NCBI GenBank assembly: GCA_913773825.1
Contig: CAJYHH010001075.1
Coordinates: 1 to 8,213, forward strand
Length of the DNA: 8,213 bases
Source: Candidatus Sericytochromatia bacterium
GTDB taxonomy: Bacteria; Cyanobacteriota; Sericytochromatia; UBA7694
Direction: 5' to 3'
The position numbers and the translations under genes were made by a program. Below the pieces are notes generated by a model. It made no database searches. It was not told where the DNA came from and saw nothing but the letters and a program-made list of their open reading frames with translations. How positions within the stretch are numbered: the first letter of the stretch is position 1; each line of letters begins with the position of its first letter. Below are positions 7,401-8,213 of this stretch, one piece after another.

Positions 7401-8213
7401 GATCGGGGCCAGGCTGTGGGTCGACCCCAAGATATTATGTCGAGGCTGTCTGGGCTTGATGATGCGACCATCAAGTCGAGCTATAAAGCAAAAACGGGTC
7501 AAGATATGCCTGATAATCAGCTACAGGAGCTTAAACGTACGTTTGATTCTGTGCAGTCTGTTCAGGCCAACGTCAATCTGCTCAATGGCGAAATCAGAGA
7601 CGTAATTGCTCTAAATAAAAATATTAAAATTCTAAACCAGCGACTGGATGAGTTTGAAAGTCTGGGAGTGGCAAAAACAGCTTTCCAGGGAGAGATGAAA
7701 GATCTGGCCCAGAAACAATCTGGCGTTTTTGCAACGATGATGCAGCACGCGTACGGCTTTCAGACTCCTCCCACTCTAACACCCGAGGGCAAGTTAGATG
7801 CTGCTGCACCTGCTAACGCTGGTTATGTCAACTTGATGAATATGGCACTTGGTGGCGGCTTGCCTGTTCCACCCAATGTTGGATTTGTTGACCGGGCTCA
7901 GTTGGGTGGTGCCAATGCAGCTTATGTACCAAAAGAAGGTGATCAGACTCAGCCTATGATTCTGATTGCCAGTGATCTGGCTGATCCCAGTAAGAGTCAT
8001 CAGCTCAAAGAAGCCTTTGCAGAAGAGATGTTCCACCATCTTGAGCGCAGTCAAGGTGTCCAGCAACTGGCTGTCGCTGACGCCAGAACAACATTGGGCA
8101 ATCTTGGACTGAATCCAGATGAAAGACCCGAAGACCTAAGTGAGTTATCTCCTGAAGCTCAGAAGGCTTATAACGATCTCACTGCAGCTCAGGCAGGTGG
8201 CTGGAGATCGGAA
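4458..8213 (+). CDS. Large multi-domain protein of unknown function, 3'-truncated by window edge
   Basis: From the ATG at 4458 the frame stays open for 1252 codons to the last base of the window, with no stop, so the gene continues beyond it. I do not recognise the family. Visible architecture: residues 1-53 are Gly/Ser/Gln/Asn-rich and probably disordered, with no signal peptide; 54-153 look globular; 154-196 form a proline-rich hinge including four consecutive prolines; about 197-750 are mixed alpha/beta and contain an EF-hand-like pair at 430-461; 755-812 form a Thr/Gly/Val/Pro linker with a repeated PVTGGT; about 813-1100 are helical, with a likely coiled coil at 1022-1095; and the last part carries E1189-E-M-F-H-H-L-E1196 after a hydrophobic I-L-I-A-S-D-L strand. 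Codon use resembles the upstream gene, but Cys, Trp, His and Met are used normally. The missing signal peptide and disordered N-terminus would fit a cytoplasmic protein or a substrate of a one-step secretion system. Function is not established. Confidence 0.93.
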   Translation, partial: MVSSVNGGGSPFIPQQTGIQPRQSVATNEGGQRNTVGFPQGVADSRGVSGGDGVRRLIAGQPIPPDYEVLLTPQDQKKLYEQGYLDVQKKFSVMESNEGAFSLLGKSLACVFGPSKSIGAIKIDPMFMEMIKDPNAQVGFGYTRVRNESLQVLPSPEIPPRPETPAPPPPVLTPQTPPQHTRPERPPTAEETPWNPVTMAREQTLYSLSMSARWRGVGNKSGQQMGEHKTNVQDSTLSASFQEMLGWSGQGLKPSQHAVINAHMVKLFTGDMAQQNSYDQAAYILNDTALSTRTQWEGQRVDTTHRTKNGNTEVNQRSSNHQYHFFVDQHRSIPLTGSDLTQYAQLTGKSEADLSTQTPKPNMYDLYIATNKSMNLGEAPKTSDAGTNQGRLQNTYKQLYQRVTGQSVPEGFDFKKVSMEDVYALRILSDGMSKTNGRISAEQARSAITLNGDGSLEIKDDAATRNMLKGLVGAPRGQNPNSSELIASYRLNLESNFAREGGRTFQFTQNDTDSVMTALRPNLERDGLTSAQITEAHITEEDAAGLSISSMDKDNQMEGIGRRNTFNANGTMVRADLIHGTEAASLPKQELPTGAQYSAINANMNRLEGFTQMNHMSNSYDRGAVRNTIKAIEGQIKTLSDAGDPNVQKYQTELNRLRGLDNAMRGQYVERGGPGGAPSRDAVVANITTNLENLARPGISDANIARAESYIRPLIQSLGENAAPPGNKVTLNGKEYSGTWAQILDQVKATAAQDGVPSGGNAPTTGTPVVGGGEAPIGVPPVTGGTPSVDTGTAPVTGGTTAVTGTNPAPGGQSFYKADEVIASVENDLAVLKGLKTKIDSGVQVNPQSVANFVNSINEKLTILSTPGATDLPVGADGKVVLPAKVAQLTAEYDALNKGVISDYAIKANAAAATRASNSGNYEATVSNSLKEFRQHLNTYMKDKSLSVEEGAHLQRFIDETSVNLGNHARSLGIDMAGLIDDRGQAVGRPQDIMSRLSGLDDATIKSSYKAKTGQDMPDNQLQELKRTFDSVQSVQANVNLLNGEIRDVIALNKNIKILNQRLDEFESLGVAKTAFQGEMKDLAQKQSGVFATMMQHAYGFQTPPTLTPEGKLDAAAPANAGYVNLMNMALGGGLPVPPNVGFVDRAQLGGANAAYVPKEGDQTQPMILIASDLADPSKSHQLKEAFAEEMFHHLERSQGVQQLAVADARTTLGNLGLNPDERPEDLSELSPEAQKAYNDLTAAQAGGWRSE
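4476..4483 (+). repeat. Poly-G tract (G8) at codons 7-9 of the second gene
   Basis: Eight consecutive G bases occupy codons 7-9 (Gly-Gly-Gly), 18 bases after the A of the start codon. Losing one G would give a TGA at 4627-4629 and a peptide of about 56 residues. Gaining one G would give a TGA at 4541-4543 and a peptide of about 28 residues. The current length is the in-frame (ON) state. The tract runs into the 10-base palindrome GGGGATCCCC (4480-4489). Such 5'-proximal G tracts are a known mode of slipped-strand phase variation, but actual length variation cannot be seen in one sequence. Confidence 0.85.
4685..4720 (+). promoter_or_regulatory. Possible -1 frameshift signal (A AAA AAG plus weak hairpin)
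   Basis: In the reading frame, codons 76-78 read CAA AAA AAG, so bases 4685-4691 form the slippery heptamer A-AAA-AAG, the same heptamer used in E. coli dnaX. Five bases later TGAACA (4697-4702) can pair with TGTTCA (4715-4720) around a 12-base loop. A -1 slip would read Ala-Leu and then stop at a TGA (4697-4699), giving a protein of about 80 residues. The stem is short and no upstream Shine-Dalgarno-like stimulator is obvious, so this may be chance. Confidence 0.2.
4917..5045 (+). other. Proline-rich hinge in the second protein
   Basis: Residues 154-196 are dominated by Pro, Thr, Glu and Arg, with PPRP, APPPP and TPPQ motifs and almost no hydrophobic core residues apart from a single VL pair. 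The segment separates a ~100-residue N-terminal unit from the rest of the protein and is likely an extended, flexible spacer. Pro-rich spacers are common in exported or envelope-spanning proteins. This is a composition-based call. Confidence 0.7.
6759..6856 (+). repeat. Degenerate PVTGGT repeats in the linker of the second protein
   Basis: The 17-base string cctgttacaggtggtac occurs at 6798-6814 and 6840-6856, 42 bases (14 codons) apart, encoding Pro-Val-Thr-Gly-Gly-Thr each time. A diverged earlier unit at 6759 encodes Pro-Val-Val-Gly-Gly-Gly, 13 codons before the first exact copy. The units lie in a Thr/Gly/Val/Pro linker (residues about 755-812) that joins the central region to the helical region. 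Copy number could vary without breaking the frame. Confidence 0.75.

Noticed and set aside
7624..8066. Minus-strand open frames near the window end, including one of about 90 codons
   Set aside because: They lie wholly antisense to the second gene, have no recognisable motif and are of a length expected by chance.

Overview
The window holds two very large protein genes on the + strand, in the same reading frame and separated by a 144-base gap. Both run off the window: the first is cut at its 5' end and the second at its 3' end. I found no RNA gene, insertion sequence, CRISPR array or convincing minus-strand gene. The DNA is clearly bacterial in style, with a perfect AGGAGG ribosome-binding site, standard stops and a hairpin between the genes. 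Base composition looks moderate, roughly mid-40s percent GC by eye. I cannot name the organism. Neither protein belongs to a family I can identify with confidence.

Region 1 (1-4313): the last 1436 codons of a giant, low-complexity protein rich in Gly, Asn, Gln, Ala and Ser. Short beta-rich stretches alternate with short helical stretches. Its first 1209 visible residues contain no Met, Cys, Trp or His. The last ~227 residues are different: a Met-containing, Ala/Glu-rich helical module, a Gly/Ala/Ser/Pro linker and a final helical tail. It looks like a secreted, surface or scaffold protein. A faint resemblance to the soluble C-terminal part of TraG-type conjugation proteins is noted as a hypothesis only.

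Region 2 (4314-4457): intergenic. It contains a strong 12-bp hairpin just after the first gene, an AT-rich stretch with a weak promoter candidate, and the ribosome-binding site of the second gene.

Region 3 (4458-8213): the first 1252 codons of a second large protein, with no stop before the window ends. It has a disordered, signal-peptide-less N-terminus, a proline-rich hinge, a long mixed domain with an EF-hand-like pair, a Thr/Gly/Val/Pro repeat linker, a helical and coiled-coil segment, and close to the window end an EExxHHxE motif that may mark a zincin-like site. An 8-G tract at codons 7-9 could make the gene phase-variable, because a one-base change either way gives an early stop.

The shared strand, close spacing and size suggest the two genes form one locus, perhaps for a secreted or surface-assembled system. 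That is inference from layout and composition, not from a recognised pathway.
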